Below are positions 49,414 through 61,341 of a DNA stretch of 64,000 bases, piece after piece. The DNA is taken from contig QANT01001693.1 in assembly GCA_003254885.1 (NCBI GenBank), positions 1 through 64,000 of the forward strand. The letters are read 5' to 3'. Below the pieces are notes generated by a model. It was not told the DNA's origin, searched no databases, and worked only from the letters and a program-made list of their open reading frames with translations. The translations under genes and the position numbers were made by a program. Within the stretch, counting starts at the first letter, position 1. Each line of letters opens with the position of its first letter. Source of the stretch: Purshia tridentata. Its lineage: Eukaryota > Streptophyta > Magnoliopsida > Rosales > Rosaceae.

Positions 49414-50655
49414 ACCTTTGGCTAGCTTTATCTTTCATTGTCTTTAATTCTTCCCTTCTTTTTGACTTTCATATTTGACATATATGAAGGTATAGAGATG
49501 CACAATAATTAGTGTAATAAAATAGTCATAACTATCTGCTAAATTGGATGTAAATGGTGTGGGCTTGGAGTCTATGAACTGCCTCTGCATATAAACAAGC
49601 TAGCAGGTCCTAACAAAACTCATCGAGTATAAAAAAGCTTCATAATGTGATCATTGCATAAATGATTGATTACAATGAACGGTGTGAGCTCTTGGTGATC
49701 CTTGGCTACCTCTTCCCAGTAGTTTTGGGGCTTGTCCCTTCTGATACTCTAGTTTTTGATCTCATTACTGATCCGGGGCAATGGAATTAATGTTGACATT
49801 CTTACGAGTTGATTATGAACGGAGTGGTAAGTATTCAATTCGCTGGGGCTACTGGCTTGCTTTACAGGCTGCTACGCCTCCTACCCGTGGTCATGCCGCT
49901 GGTGCCTCTTCTTCGGGGCCATCCCCCTCTACCTGGAAGACTCTGTGGAGCTTGGGGTACCTCCCAAGGTCAAGCTTTTTGTCTGGAAGGCTGTACACAA
50001 ATCGACAAAAAAAAAGGCTGCACACAAAAAGTAAAAATGAGATATATTGGACGGGCTCAATGTAACTTACATTGTTGTTGATGCGTGTGATAAAATTAGA
50101 TAGGATATAATCATATATAAATTAAAATAAGAAGTTTTTATTTTGATGCATATAATAAGATTAAATAAGGTAAATGATTAAATTTATATATATTTAAATA
50201 AAAAGTTTTTAAATTGAAGAAAGAATATGTTAATAAGATAAATTAATCATAAAAAAAAACTTTGATGAGATAAAAATCTCACATTAAAAATATAAAGTCT
50301 TGTATAGTACTAATGGTTGTAACTACTTCTCTTATTACTAATTAATTTTGATATGAATACTTATAATACTTATTTCTTTAAATGGTGAGATTAATTAACG
50401 GGAGATATCTTGGAGTGCAAATTTGAAACAGTTCGGAATGGGCTTGATGACTTGTGGGCTTGTCAGCAACGCAAACAAACTACAAGGAGCTCATTTATAT
50501 TTCCATCGAAGCCAAATTTAGAGAACACAGAGGGAAAACGAGCTCGTGCTTTGCATTTTGGTCTCTGGCGGTTTTCTGTCATACAAAATCGAAATGGGAT
50601 TTTGCTCAAAAGAGCTATTCACAAAAAATTCACCGAAGAAATTTTCCTAGAAACC
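49414..50655. other. Spacer between SDH2-3 and HCC2, with LINE scrap
   Basis: It holds the SDH2-3 3' flank, a LINE reverse-transcriptase remnant (49781-50035), AT-rich filler, and the HCC2 leader on the right from about 50400. Confidence 0.5.
49781..50035 (+). mobile_element. LINE reverse-transcriptase zinc-binding domain remnant
   Basis: One frame reads YERSGKYSIRWGYWLALQ and then STWKTLWSLG. A one-base shift continues as VPPKVKLFVWKAVHK. This is the typical layout of the zf-RVT domain at the end of plant non-LTR reverse transcriptases (K-x-Y-S-x-x-x-G-Y, W-x-x-L-W-x-L-x-x-P-x-K-x-K-x-F-x-W-K). The frame is broken and the rest of the element is missing. Confidence 0.7.
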
Positions 50656-53600
50656 ATGCCCATTTCTCAGTTTCTTTTCTTTTCGTCCAAGCACTGCTCC
50701 AAAGAGGCTCTCAGTTTACTTCGGAGGTAGAAACTCTAAAACCTTTTGAGAATCTTGATTTCTTTACTCGTTTTACTCATGGGTAGTCATGTTGGATCGC
50801 TGAAATTCAGTCTAGATTTTTAATTACCCCATTTCAACTTATTGGGTTTATGTTTGCAGAATATATTGCTGAATTCTTGTATATGTTTGTGAGTAATTAT
50901 ACACGATACATACACAGTCACATACATGTGTGGATATTTGTATGTATTTGGTATGTGTCAATGTCACCTGCTGAGAAGATGGAATATCTTGGAGTAGTAT
51001 GTGTGCTCTCAGTCACCGTTTCCTTGCAAGTTGAGTTTTCAAGGGAAAGTTCTATATTTGGTATTAGAGCAGGTTTCAACATGAGACTGAGTCAGAGCAG
51101 GCAATGGCTCCGAAGTAATGGTCATATCAACTTTGTGACCTTTGGCTCTGTTCTGGGTTTCTGTATTTATTACAAATGGAAGTCTGTATAGGATGTTTGA
51201 ACATTCGTTCGAAGTGGATGTCTTAGGTTTTATGTATTATAGGCAGTATTTTCGGGTTCTGACTTTAATGACTTAAGAAAATCCTAAATGGGTATTTTCC
51301 CCTTATACGTGAAGCAGTGTACAGTGCCGGTCCTTTTAGCAAGCATTAAGGTACTATGAACCCAATTGGGGGATATTGTGCGACTTACTGTTTCATGGTT
51401 CTTTTTTGCATCTGAGTTTCTACTGAACCACTTGTGTCTGCTGTAGGCCTGTCCTGTCTAAGAGAATTCAGTCCCGTAAGTATGCGAAATCATCGAAAAA
51501 TGCCAATGGGAGGACAGATATTAGTCCTACGATGCCTATAGAAACACCAACTTCTCGCTCTTGGGGTACTTATATAATTGTATGCTGCCTTCCTCTTCTG
51601 TTCTCTAATTAGTATTAAGATCTACATTTTGCTCTTGATGTGCACAGTTACAGACATAATGTACAGTGAAAATTTGTCTCATGTCTTTCCTGGATTGTGG
51701 TCTCTTCATTTGATATAAATAGTTTGTCTAGAATGTAGATTTTGATTGTTAATCATATGCTTTTCCTGCAGCCGGTTGCTGCTGTACTAGGAGTTACTGG
51801 GTTGGTATCTTTCCTTCATTATAATGATGAGAGGAGAGCAATTTTGAAAGGTACTATTTCTTACCTTGGCATTACTAGTTAACTGCGGCTGATTTGATGA
51901 AAGTTAGAATCTGGAAAGTTGATAGTTCTACCAATTTATGTGGCCTTTCCATATCAATTTTGTCTTCTTTTTCTTCCTTACTTTTGTTCCATTCAGAGAT
52001 TCAATTATTTGTTTGGATAAAAATTACATTCAAATGTATTGGCTAATTTTCTATCTAAGATAGCTCATTTCAGCGACTAAAAAATATATGGAATTTCTAT
52101 AAAATTTTTATGATTTTAGCCTTGACCTGTGGAAGTCGAGGTCTTATGCTGGATATAATGGGTCCAATGTCAAACATTTAGGATATTGGCTCTCCAGTCA
52201 TTGCATTTAAAAGGCAATGTTATTAGACTGTTTATCTAAAAGTGTTACGAGTTAGTCATCATTTTATTTTCTTATTAACATGAATGGCTGATGTTATGTT
52301 CAGATCAACTTGGATTTACTTCTGTCAAGAAATTGTTCCTAATAAAGGATTTCATCTTTTGTTCCTTTTTTTGGTTTAATAGCTTTTGTATGAATTTGGG
52401 TTATTATCATAGCAAGTCAAATGATGGTTCTATTTAAAATAATTTTTTAGGAATGTTGTTGAAACTCCAAATAGGTTGGCCTTGGCTCTGTCTGTTAATT
52501 GGTTAATACAATTCATTTGGAGTTGTTACTGTTGTCTAATTGATCGTTTTTCAAAGTTACTGTTCCAAATCAATTCCTGCTGTTCTTGAAAAAATTAATG
52601 ACATTTGAGCTGCATAATCATTTTGGTTTGATGAATATGTTTTGCTTGACAATTACATAAATGAAGTTGGTATGGAAATTTGGCATTTATGGTTGGGTAA
52701 GTATGTGTTGTTTGTTAAGACTAAGGTTGGTGTTTTGCGTTGTGCTGCTCTGCAATTGCTTGAGTCCAGCTTCGCTGGCATGCCACAATAAAAGCTACTC
52801 ATAACTGCAAAAAAGAAAAAAAGGAAAAGGAGATGATATGAGTGGCCATGACATATACAACATCAAGAGACATGAAAATTTGAGGGAAAAAAGTGAAAAC
52901 CTTGGTGCTTTTATGTGCTATCTTCATAGCTTCATATTTTCTGCTTGAGTATATTTTGGAAGCTGCTGGTGTAATTAGTGTGTGGAGGACTAATGTTGTC
53001 ATAGAATTCAGCTTTGGCTGAGGTTGATGGCACCCCAAAATTATGCTACTTGGTTTTTTCCTGTTACTTGTCTTGTTCAGGTTATAATATGTGATGCTTT
53101 GCAGTGTTTTAGCAAATAAAACACTTTGGTTCCTGTATGAGGTTTCTGTTTATGTAACAGAATAACTGACTTGTGGGAAGGGAAGTATGCACGCAAGTTG
53201 CAGGTCTTACTTTATGCATATCCTATTGTAACTGGGTTGAAAAGTTCAATGGAGTAAGGCCTAGATTTTGGACTGCCAGCATTTTGGACAGTTGGCAACT
53301 GGTAATGATGGCTGTGAACTGCAGTGTTATATATCATTCTTATATGATTTTGAAGGGTAAATGTGATGGATTCCACCAATCTTGGGTTTCATCTTAGGTT
53401 TGTCATATTATGAATAACTGATTATTTCTAAGCAAAATCATTTTTTATCATTACAACATTTGGTGAGAGGGGATTTGAACATAGAACTTTTTAGTGGAGA
53501 GGTGTGGATATTGATTGGGTTATACGCAAGAAAAAACAATTGGAAGTTGAGAAGATTATGATATCTTTCCATATTAGAACCATGTGCGTGTTAGCTGTTT

Positions 53601-54874
53601 AATTCTACCCCTGATATAAACTTCATTTTTTTTCTCTGAAATCTTATGAGAAATTCATAACAAGTTTAGCTCTCCTTTAAAATTCATAAAAAGTTGAACT
53701 CTGTTCTTTCCTGCTAAACGGACTTCTAGAATACCTATTCAAAATATATTAGTAATTTGCAAATATGTTTCCTTGTCTACCAACGAGGGTCTAGTCGAGT
53801 TGTCAAGCCCATGTTCTTGCTATAGTTTCCTGCCTCACAAAGATTGTAGGGTTTGGCAGGGGGCCCAAGTTTCGAAGCCAGTCTACCTGGTGGATTTATG
53901 GGTGTAAAAAAAAAATAGCAAATATGTTTCCTGTTGAATTGATGAAGAAAGGACTGTATTTTTTTTTTGTTTGGTGTTTAGGTAAGACCCAAGTGATGTC
54001 CTTTTCTTTTCTGTATTTTGGCAGGCCAGGGTAACAACACATCTGTAAATAATCTCAAGGGCCCTCTAATTGGTGGTCCATTCACTTTGGTAGACACGGA
54101 GAATCACACTGTCACTGGACCTGATCTTCTAGGAAACTGGGTTCTTCTATATTTTGGATATACTTCTTCTCCTGACGTTGGACCAGAGCAACTCCAGATT
54201 ATGGCCAAGGCCATAAACATCTTAGGTTTGTTACTTTTATTAACATTTCATAATTAGAATCTATTTCGTGGTTTGACCCTGATGTGTTATCATTTTTACT
54301 GGTAACAAGAATCAAGACATAATCTCAAGGTTCTACCAGTATTTGTTACAATTGATCCACAACGTGATACCCCTTCTCATCTCCGTGCATACCTTAAAGG
54401 TCAGGATTCTCCAGCAGTGAAATATTTATAATTTAATGCGCTAATATTTTTCTTAATCAATATGCTCATCATTTAGATACTGATGGTTTGGCTAATATTT
54501 CCTTTTGGCTTTCCCTCCCAACTCACCCCACACATGTATGGACTGCAGAGTTTGAATCAAGGATTGTAGGCTTAACAGGAACCGCATCAGCTATAAGGCA
54601 GATGGCTCAGGAATACCGTGTTTATTTCAAGAAGGTTGAAGAAGACGGGGATGATTATCTCATTGAGTCTTCCCACAACATGTGAGCCACTAGCTAAAAT
54701 TTCTCCCTTTTCAGTTTTCTTGCAGATTAGCTCAAAGTGGATATAATTTGTTTTGAAACAAGCAGGTATTTGATGAACCCAAACATGGAAGTTGTGAGAT
54801 GCTTTGGTGTGGAGTACAATGCAGATGAACTATCAGAAGCATTGCTAAAGGAAATCAAGAGAACCTCAACTTAA
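50656..54874 (+). CDS. HCC2: SCO1-like protein HCC2 (lacks copper ligands)
   Basis: Seven exons: 50656-50726, 51447-51579, 51772-51850, 54025-54225, 54310-54399, 54549-54681 and 54766-54874 (816 nt, 271 aa). All phases fit. The N terminus is a likely mitochondrial presequence (Ser/Arg/Lys-rich, few acids), with a membrane span at about 65-83 (YIIPVAAVLGVTGLVSF). The SCO thioredoxin-like fold follows (GPFTLVD, GNWVLLYFGYTSSPDVGPEQ, LPVFVTIDPQRDTP, RIVGLTG). In copper chaperones the loop is CPxxC; here the two positions are Ser143 and Gly147. The later conserved His (DH in SCO1) is also replaced (YLIESSHNMYL). These losses are the hallmark of plant HCC2, thought to act in mitochondrial redox or UV-B responses rather than copper delivery. 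The start ATG at 50656 gives the shortest sensible presequence; longer in-frame starts exist to 50410. Confidence 0.93.
53774..53917 (+). mobile_element. SINE in HCC2 intron 3 with 15-bp target duplication
   Basis: The 144-bp body starts 'tgtctaccaacgagggtcta' and ends in ten A plus 'ta'. Identical 15-bp flanks GCAAATATGTTTCCT lie at 53759-53773 and 53918-53932. Box A-like (GTCTAGTCGAGTTGTCAAG) and box B-like (AAGTTTCGAAGCC) words suit a tRNA-derived SINE. It lies in sense orientation to HCC2. Confidence 0.85.
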
Positions 54875-57086
54875 GAGCTGAAAGGTTTCACTAAGCATAA
54901 CGAAGATTTTTGTATTTCCTGTTTACCTCCTTCTCTCTCTCTCTCTCTCACATTCATAAACTCACATACACACAGCGATGACAGAATTCAAATGCCACTC
55001 TGGCTAAGCCGCAGTTCAGAACTTTTACAGAATGTCTTAAGTTTCTTGGTTCGAATAATTTCATTAGACAAGAATATAGAAAAATTAAGTACCAATATGA
55101 TATTTAGAAGGCTATGTCAAATTCACTTCAATTCTAAACTTCATTGGCTTGGGAGATCCAGACATGACCGACAAGATGAATCTGTTGCTATAGGGATATA
55201 ATTTTTTTTACCTAGATGAAGTGTAATTTTTGCAAATCAGATGCTGTTACTGGATAGTGATTAATCTTTGTGTTAGATGAAATTGGGAGCAATCTTAGAC
55301 CCAAGTCATAGCACTATAGCATCCACAATGTGCTATGCAAGGGGTACAAACAGCAACAATATAAGGATGTTGTGCAACAAGGCTTCCCCAGAAAAAAACC
55401 TGCTGCAGCAGGAAGCAAACATCTACAGCTTATTAAGCATGACCTCTGGAATGCAAGCTAGAGCTAGCAGCATGTTGTGTAGCAGGTAAACAAGCTGTGG
55501 CAGCTCTAGCATCTCTAAAAGTGAAAATAAGCTTCCAGAAGTTGGTGTTTTAGCTCAATCTCTAACTACCTAACTAAAAAATGAAAGTGAGCCAACCATC
55601 TTAGTTAAAGATTACCCTTATCATTATCTCTGTATCAAAGTATCTTTATCTATAAATAAAGAAGTTTATGGTGTGATTGAATTAATTGATTCAATGAAAA
55701 AACCTTGATTGCTGCAAAAGAAGCTTTTTACCTCTTTCTTTCATTTCTGCTATGCATACTTTGAATTTTGTTCATGCTCTCAGAGCCATGAACACCAAAC
55801 CGGTGATGCATACTTCCAAAGCTTCAAAGATCCTTAAAAGAATCTCAAAGCCTCAAAAGGCTATGTGTACGCTCTGGGTAAGCCACGTTTGTTTGACCGG
55901 AATGTTAGAGTGAGAATATCAACTATTTCTTTTTCTTGACTATAGTTGGTATGGAATGGCTTTAAACATTCCGTTTCAATGTTTGGAAAAAACTAGAAAT
56001 CAAAACTAAAAATGTTGAAATGAACTAAATAATTTAATAATTTTCCAAGTTTACCCTTTTTACCATTTTATCAAAATAATAATTTAATATAACCCCGAAA
56101 CATATAGCATAGTATTTTAAAGTGTAGTATGGAATTGTTCAAATCAAATATGACAAGCACAGCAAGTTTCGTTTCTTCACAATGAGGTATACAAGAAGTC
56201 CATTTTTATTTAATTGAAATTTGAAAGGTTGTTGCTGCGAAGGGAGCTATTACCGGAATTAAACAGTCTCTGTATTTTTGTTTTTGTTTTTAATTCCTCA
56301 ATTGCATTGTATTGTATTTATATATTTACTAATTTTTTGGGTGTACACAGCTGGCTTCATACGTGGGTTGCTCAAAACTTAAACAGACGTGCCCTCCTCT
56401 AAGAAAAGAAGAGAGGCCATGACAGAAAGATTGACATGGATGATCAGTCAGTCTCTGAGTCCTTTCCAATTCTAAAAATCTAGAGATCACCATTTAACCC
56501 AAGACCGAGTCTTGTGGTTCCATCTCTGCACCACACAAGAAACGCAAATCAAAGAAAAATGAGAGAGAAAAAAAACCAAAAACAAAACCAGAAACAGAGA
56601 GAAAAAATGAGAAAAAGATTCAACACCAGCTATTACAGTTTTTATGTTTTTACAAAACAATAGACGTGCAATATTTTATTCTCTTTTCCTGCCATTTACT
56701 CTTTCCTTGCCTGTCATCTCTCTTGCACAAAGAGAGAATTCAAGGAGGCATTGTTTCTAATAATTCTTATAAGCAGATACACAGAGCCACTCTCCAACTC
56801 CAGGAGGCCTTGCACATCATCATCTTCTGGCCCTTCTCTCATTTATTCATATGTTCTTAATTTTTTCTATGCCTTTCCTCCGAAAATGTAATCTTGGGTC
56901 CAACTTGGTTTTCTTTGTTACATACCCTTTTGAGCTCTGACATCAATTCTCTGTTTCTTCTCATATATGACTGATGTTCTTCTCGTGGTTGTAATTTGAT
57001 AAATGACATTACAATTACAATTACAATCCAATCCCCATCAGTGCCCATGAACAAAAATTGAGCAGGGCTCAACCTAAAAAGTTCAA
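54875..57086. other. Spacer between HCC2 and the TPR gene
   Basis: It holds the HCC2 3' flank with a CT microsatellite (about 54932-54948), an LTR-like remnant (55271-55782), and the TPR gene leader on the right. No other gene is seen. Confidence 0.5.
55271..55782 (+). mobile_element. Probable LTR remnant of a copia-like element
   Basis: The block opens TGTTAGATGA and ends CTCTCA, with a TATAAATAAAG core at about 55651, and is followed by 'gagccatgaacacc', which looks like the end of a damaged primer-binding site and leader. No second LTR, target duplication or coding frame was found. Confidence 0.35.
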
Positions 57087-59342
57087 ATGGGAGATTCGCC
57101 TGAGAAGAAATCGGGTTGTGGCATTCTGAGTGCTGTGTTTGGGAGAAATGGTTTTTGGCCAAGAAGAACCACTTCTACAGGGTCCATTCCTATAGCCTCT
57201 AATGGTAATAATAACAATCCGTTTGTGAAAACAGGAAGCACCCCAAATTCGAAGAGGCGGCGCGGTTCCGATGAGGCTGCATTCCTTGCAGACTCATCAA
57301 GCAATGAAGCAGAGGCTCCTCCTGCATCAAAACCTGTCACCAAACCTGCCCAGTATAGTAACAGGGCACCCCCCATACAACAACAAGAGAAGAATCCTCA
57401 GGGTAGAAGTAGGCCACCACCTCAAGATCAAGCAGGCCCAGGCCCAACAAAAGTGGCCCCAAGCCAAGGTTATGTGAACCAAGGCAAAAGGGTGCCAAAG
57501 GATGCTGTTGGGTTGTCTGGTGAGCTTGAAAGCATGATTGCTGATCACCAGAAAACCAAAGGCGGCAGTACACTTGTTCGGGCTTCTTCCAGCAATGTCA
57601 TGCTTTTTGGCAATTTGGGTAACTTGAGGCAACCTGGTGGCACTGGTGGTGGTGGCGGTGGAAATACAAATTATAATAACGTCCTTGATTACCTTCCAAA
57701 GACAGCAAGAGAGGAAAGTCTAATGGGGAATGGAAATGAAAAATACACGGCTGGAAACAATGTGGGGAGGAGTAGTAAGGAAGAGAAAAGACCAATTGGC
57801 CAAGAACAGCCCGTTTCCTTATGCAGGGCATTGTCCACGAGGATGGACCCCGAGCAATTGAAGATAATGGGCAATGAGGATTACAAGAATGGGAGGTTTG
57901 CAGAGGCATTGGCTTTGTATGATGCTGCAATTTCTATTGACCCCAATAAGGCCTCTTACAGGAGCAACAAGAGTGCTGCATTAACCGCTCTTGGTCAAAT
58001 TCTTGAGGCAGTTTTTGAGTGCAGAGAAGCCATTCGGATTGAACCCCATTATCACAGGGCTCATCACCGTCTCGCAGCCTTGTATCTTAGGTACAAATGA
58101 TTAAATTGCATAAAGTTTCATGTGGATTCATTATTCTTGAAATTAATGTGTTATGTGCTTGTAGATTAGGGGAAGTAGAGAAAGCTATGTATCATTACAA
58201 ACATTCTGGACCAGAGGCTGATCAGGAGGATCTTGCTAAAATAAAATCTCTTCAGGCGCATCTGAGCAAGTGCACAGAGGCTCGTAGGTTGAGAGATTGG
58301 AACACCCTCATCAAGGAAACTCAAAGCGTGATATCGACTGGTGCAGATTCAGCACCACAGGTCAGCCATTATATTATAAAATTTCCAATCCCATATTTAT
58401 TAGGATTTCCTTGTTTACATTCACTTGTCTGTACACTAATGTGAATCCATATTTTGCTTTTTACTCTGCATAGATATATTCCTTGCAAGCTGAGGCCTTG
58501 CTGAAGTTGCATAAGCACCAAGAAGCAGATGAAGCATTATCCAAGGGTCCAAAATTTGAGGTGGATGCCTGCACTAAATTCTTCGGCCCCATTGGAAACG
58601 CGAGTATATTAGCGACACGGGCGCAAGTTGACATGGCTGCTGGCAGGTAGGGTGTTCAATGCAATCAAATCAAGAGAACTAAAAAGAAATGCCATTGGAA
58701 CCACAAGAGTTATGCCTTTTGCAGTCAAATAAATGTCTCATTGGTGTCTAATTGTTTGACAGAATTGATGATGCATTGGAGGCAGCTCAACGAGCTGCCC
58801 AGCTTGACTCAAACAACAGGGAAGCAAACATGGCGATGAGGAAGGCTCGAGCTGTTGCAGTAGCTCGATCGAATGGCAATGAGCTTTTCAAGGCATCAAA
58901 CTTCTCAGAGGCTTGTGTTGCATATGGAGAGGGACTTGAGCATGATCCATATAACGCAGTGTTGTTATGCAACCGTGCTGCTTGTCGGTCAAAGCTCGGC
59001 CTATTTGACAAAGCGGTTGAGGACTGCACAGCTGCCCTTAACGTGCGCCCATATTACAGCAAGGCTAGGCTAAGAAGAGCAGACTGCAATGCCAAGGTGA
59101 ATAAATTGCACTTTCATTAGGATTGACTGCAAATATTATTTTCATTACATTTGATCATTTGTTATGGATTTGTGATCCAATGATAAATGTTTGTATGGTG
59201 ATGCATCATGTAGTTGGGAAGATGGGAAGCTTCAGTACAAGACTATGAGATTTTACTAAAAGATACACCGGGGGACGAGGAGGTAAGCCATGCTTTGTCT
59301 GAGGCCCGGGCACAGCTCAAAAAACAGCGTGGCGGGGCATAG
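57087..59342 (+). CDS. TPR protein of the TTL family, without thioredoxin domain (TPR13/TPR14-like)
   Basis: Five exons: 57087-58090, 58165-58360, 58474-58646, 58763-59096 and 59214-59342 (1836 nt, 611 aa), all in phase. The N terminus MGDSPEKKSGCGILSAVFGR and a disordered stretch with NLS-like SKRRRG (55-60) and a Gly run (184-192) are typical of TTL proteins. TPRs follow at about 253-345 (KIMGNEDYKNGRFAEALALY, YRSNKSAALTALGQ) and about 458-605 (SNGNELFKASNFSEACVAY, LCNRAACRSKLGLFDKAVED). TTL1, TTL3 and TTL4 continue after 'QLKKQRG' into a thioredoxin-like domain; here a stop follows two codons later (RGGA*). The length fits Arabidopsis TPR13/TPR14 (At5g10090/At5g65160, from memory), so the short form is probably normal. 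TPRs of this family bind Hsp70/Hsp90 or brassinosteroid-signalling partners; for this gene that is inference. Confidence 0.9.
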
Positions 59343-61128
59343 TCAGAGAGAGGTAGACATGGAAAATGGAAACAAGCCAATGCAACTAAAATTAGGAGGC
59401 AACAACAGTCAGGAAAGAAAGCTGCCCTTCCTGCAATTGTATGTATATATGGTTCTTGGAGCTCAGGAAATTAAAAGAAGCACAAATTAGAGTTCAAGAG
59501 TTGAAGAGGCAAAACTGAATGATGAAATTTTAGAGAAGGAATTGAAAGGTGACAATTGACATATAATGTAACACAAATACGTGACCCAGTTTGATTTGTT
59601 TTATGTATAGTTGTATTTGTGCAATTCTTTCTGGGGAAGATGTATTTGATACTGCTTACAAAATAATGTGAAAAAAAAAAATATAACTGGAAGAAATCTT
59701 GAATTCTTTGTTATTCCAAGCCTATTTGTTATGTAGGTAGAGGTAGCTAGTTTTAAAGATTCATGGTGCCTCGCAGAGTCCTGCAATGTGGTTCTGCATG
59801 CATCTTCCTCAAAAGGATGGTTGAGTTTGCAATCAGGGAGAAGTTTGGGTAATTTCAAATGCCACATCTGGTGGCACTCTGTACATATCTATAGTGCATA
59901 TAGTTTTCTCACACTGAAATCTTTATACTCATGACAGTTGTTTGATTTATAGAAAGTTAAAAAATATGATAAGAATCACACATTGCAAATTTTTCTGTAA
60001 TTTATTATTTTCATTTTTCAAGGGCTTAAGAGTTTCAAAAATTACTAAAAAATACGCAAGTTTGATTGTTACTTGTAAGGATGGGGACAACTAAATTTCG
60101 TAACAATATGAACAATTTTCGTACACGTTAAGTGCACATCAGATGATATTAGATTGCCAATTGATCGGCGTAGGTAATGATTACATACGATTGTTTTCTT
60201 TATAAATTCTCTACTTGAATCTTAATATTTTGTGGGGGTTGATATAATTTTTTATTAGTACTTATATTTTCACCCACTGTCCTATTTCCCCACCTAATTT
60301 ATTTTTACTCCCGCCATTAAATTTGAGAAAAATATAAAACTCTTCCTACCTCCCATTATTTCTAAAAATCTCTTAGATATACCATCTCAAACCTCCACCT
60401 ACTAAACCCTCTTTCCACCTTCGGTCCTTAATTATCATCCGACTCTCCCATCTTTTTTCATAATTAATTTCTTCCATAAACCCTACTATGTTACCAAAGC
60501 TTAAAATCAATTATACTATTTGGTTGATGCACATACATCTATTAAAATGTATGATTATACTATACCCTAAACCATTTTTATTTATTTATAGTTTTAGATC
60601 AAGAATTCCTTCTACTTTTAATGTCTTTTATTTAGAAATTGAGTATTGAGCTCAATCTCATGCTGAACTAATTTTTTTGATAATGGAATAAGGAGGTATT
60701 GAAGGGCATAAACACACCTCTCCCATTCGAGGCACCTTCACCTTCAATCTTAGACAAGGGAATAAAGCTCCAAACTTGTAAAAAAAAACCCTAGGACTAG
60801 CAGGGCTATACACAAGCATAAACCAAAACAAAATAAACATACAAAAACCATAGCTAGCACCATAGGCAGCACCCACCCACGCTCTGTGTGGCATATCGAG
60901 GGCGAGAAGCCGCGACCATCAAGTGCGGCAGATTGAAGGCGCGAAACGGTGATCTTCCTCCGTCGTTGCTGTTGCCGTCCACGAAAAATGATTAATAATC
61001 CCTGATTAAAAATTTGTGCTTAAGGTTCCTATGGATAAGGTATAAGTTTTCTGTGTGGTCTTTTACCACAAAATTTGAAGAAAAAGCCCATACATTCCGA
61101 GAAAGGGTTTTGATCTTCTTAACAATAT
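59343..61128. other. Intergenic right of the TPR gene, no gene seen
   Basis: The first 250 bp are the likely 3' UTR. No thioredoxin-like reading frame follows the stop. A GC-richer patch at 60660-60990 has no intact frame and looks repeat-derived. Confidence 0.45.
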
Positions 61129-61341
61129 TTAATATATAGCTCGATAAATACAGCAATAATATTTAGGACCTTCGATTTTGCTAAATATTCCATCAATTGA
61201 AGATGAAAAAACATGGTGAGAGGGAAGTGAAGGAGAAACATAGGGAGAAGGAAAATCATATGCTTCCACTACGACTTGGATAAGACCTATCCATCCCACC
61301 ATTATTACCATGATAAGTACTTTCAAATGATTTTCCTCCAT
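61129..61341 (-). CDS. Possible small secreted peptide (70 aa)
   Basis: The ATG at 61341 gives MEENHLKVLIMVIMVGWIGL, a strong signal peptide, followed by EAYDFPSPYVSPSLPSHH, which recalls a degraded Pro/Tyr-rich extensin type. The tail KIEGPKYYCCIYRAIY carries two Cys. A second, broken copy of the segment around IQVVVEAYD is visible at about 61470-61520. It could be a real short gene, or the remains of a longer cell-wall protein gene. Family not recognised. Confidence 0.35.
   Translation of the reverse strand: MEENHLKVLIMVIMVGWIGLIQVVVEAYDFPSPYVSPSLPSHHVFSSSIDGIFSKIEGPKYYCCIYRAIY

Noticed and set aside
51058-51075. TTGGTATTAGAGCAGG in HCC2 intron 1
   Set aside because: Resembles a primer-binding site with one change, but no LTR ends are visible on either side.
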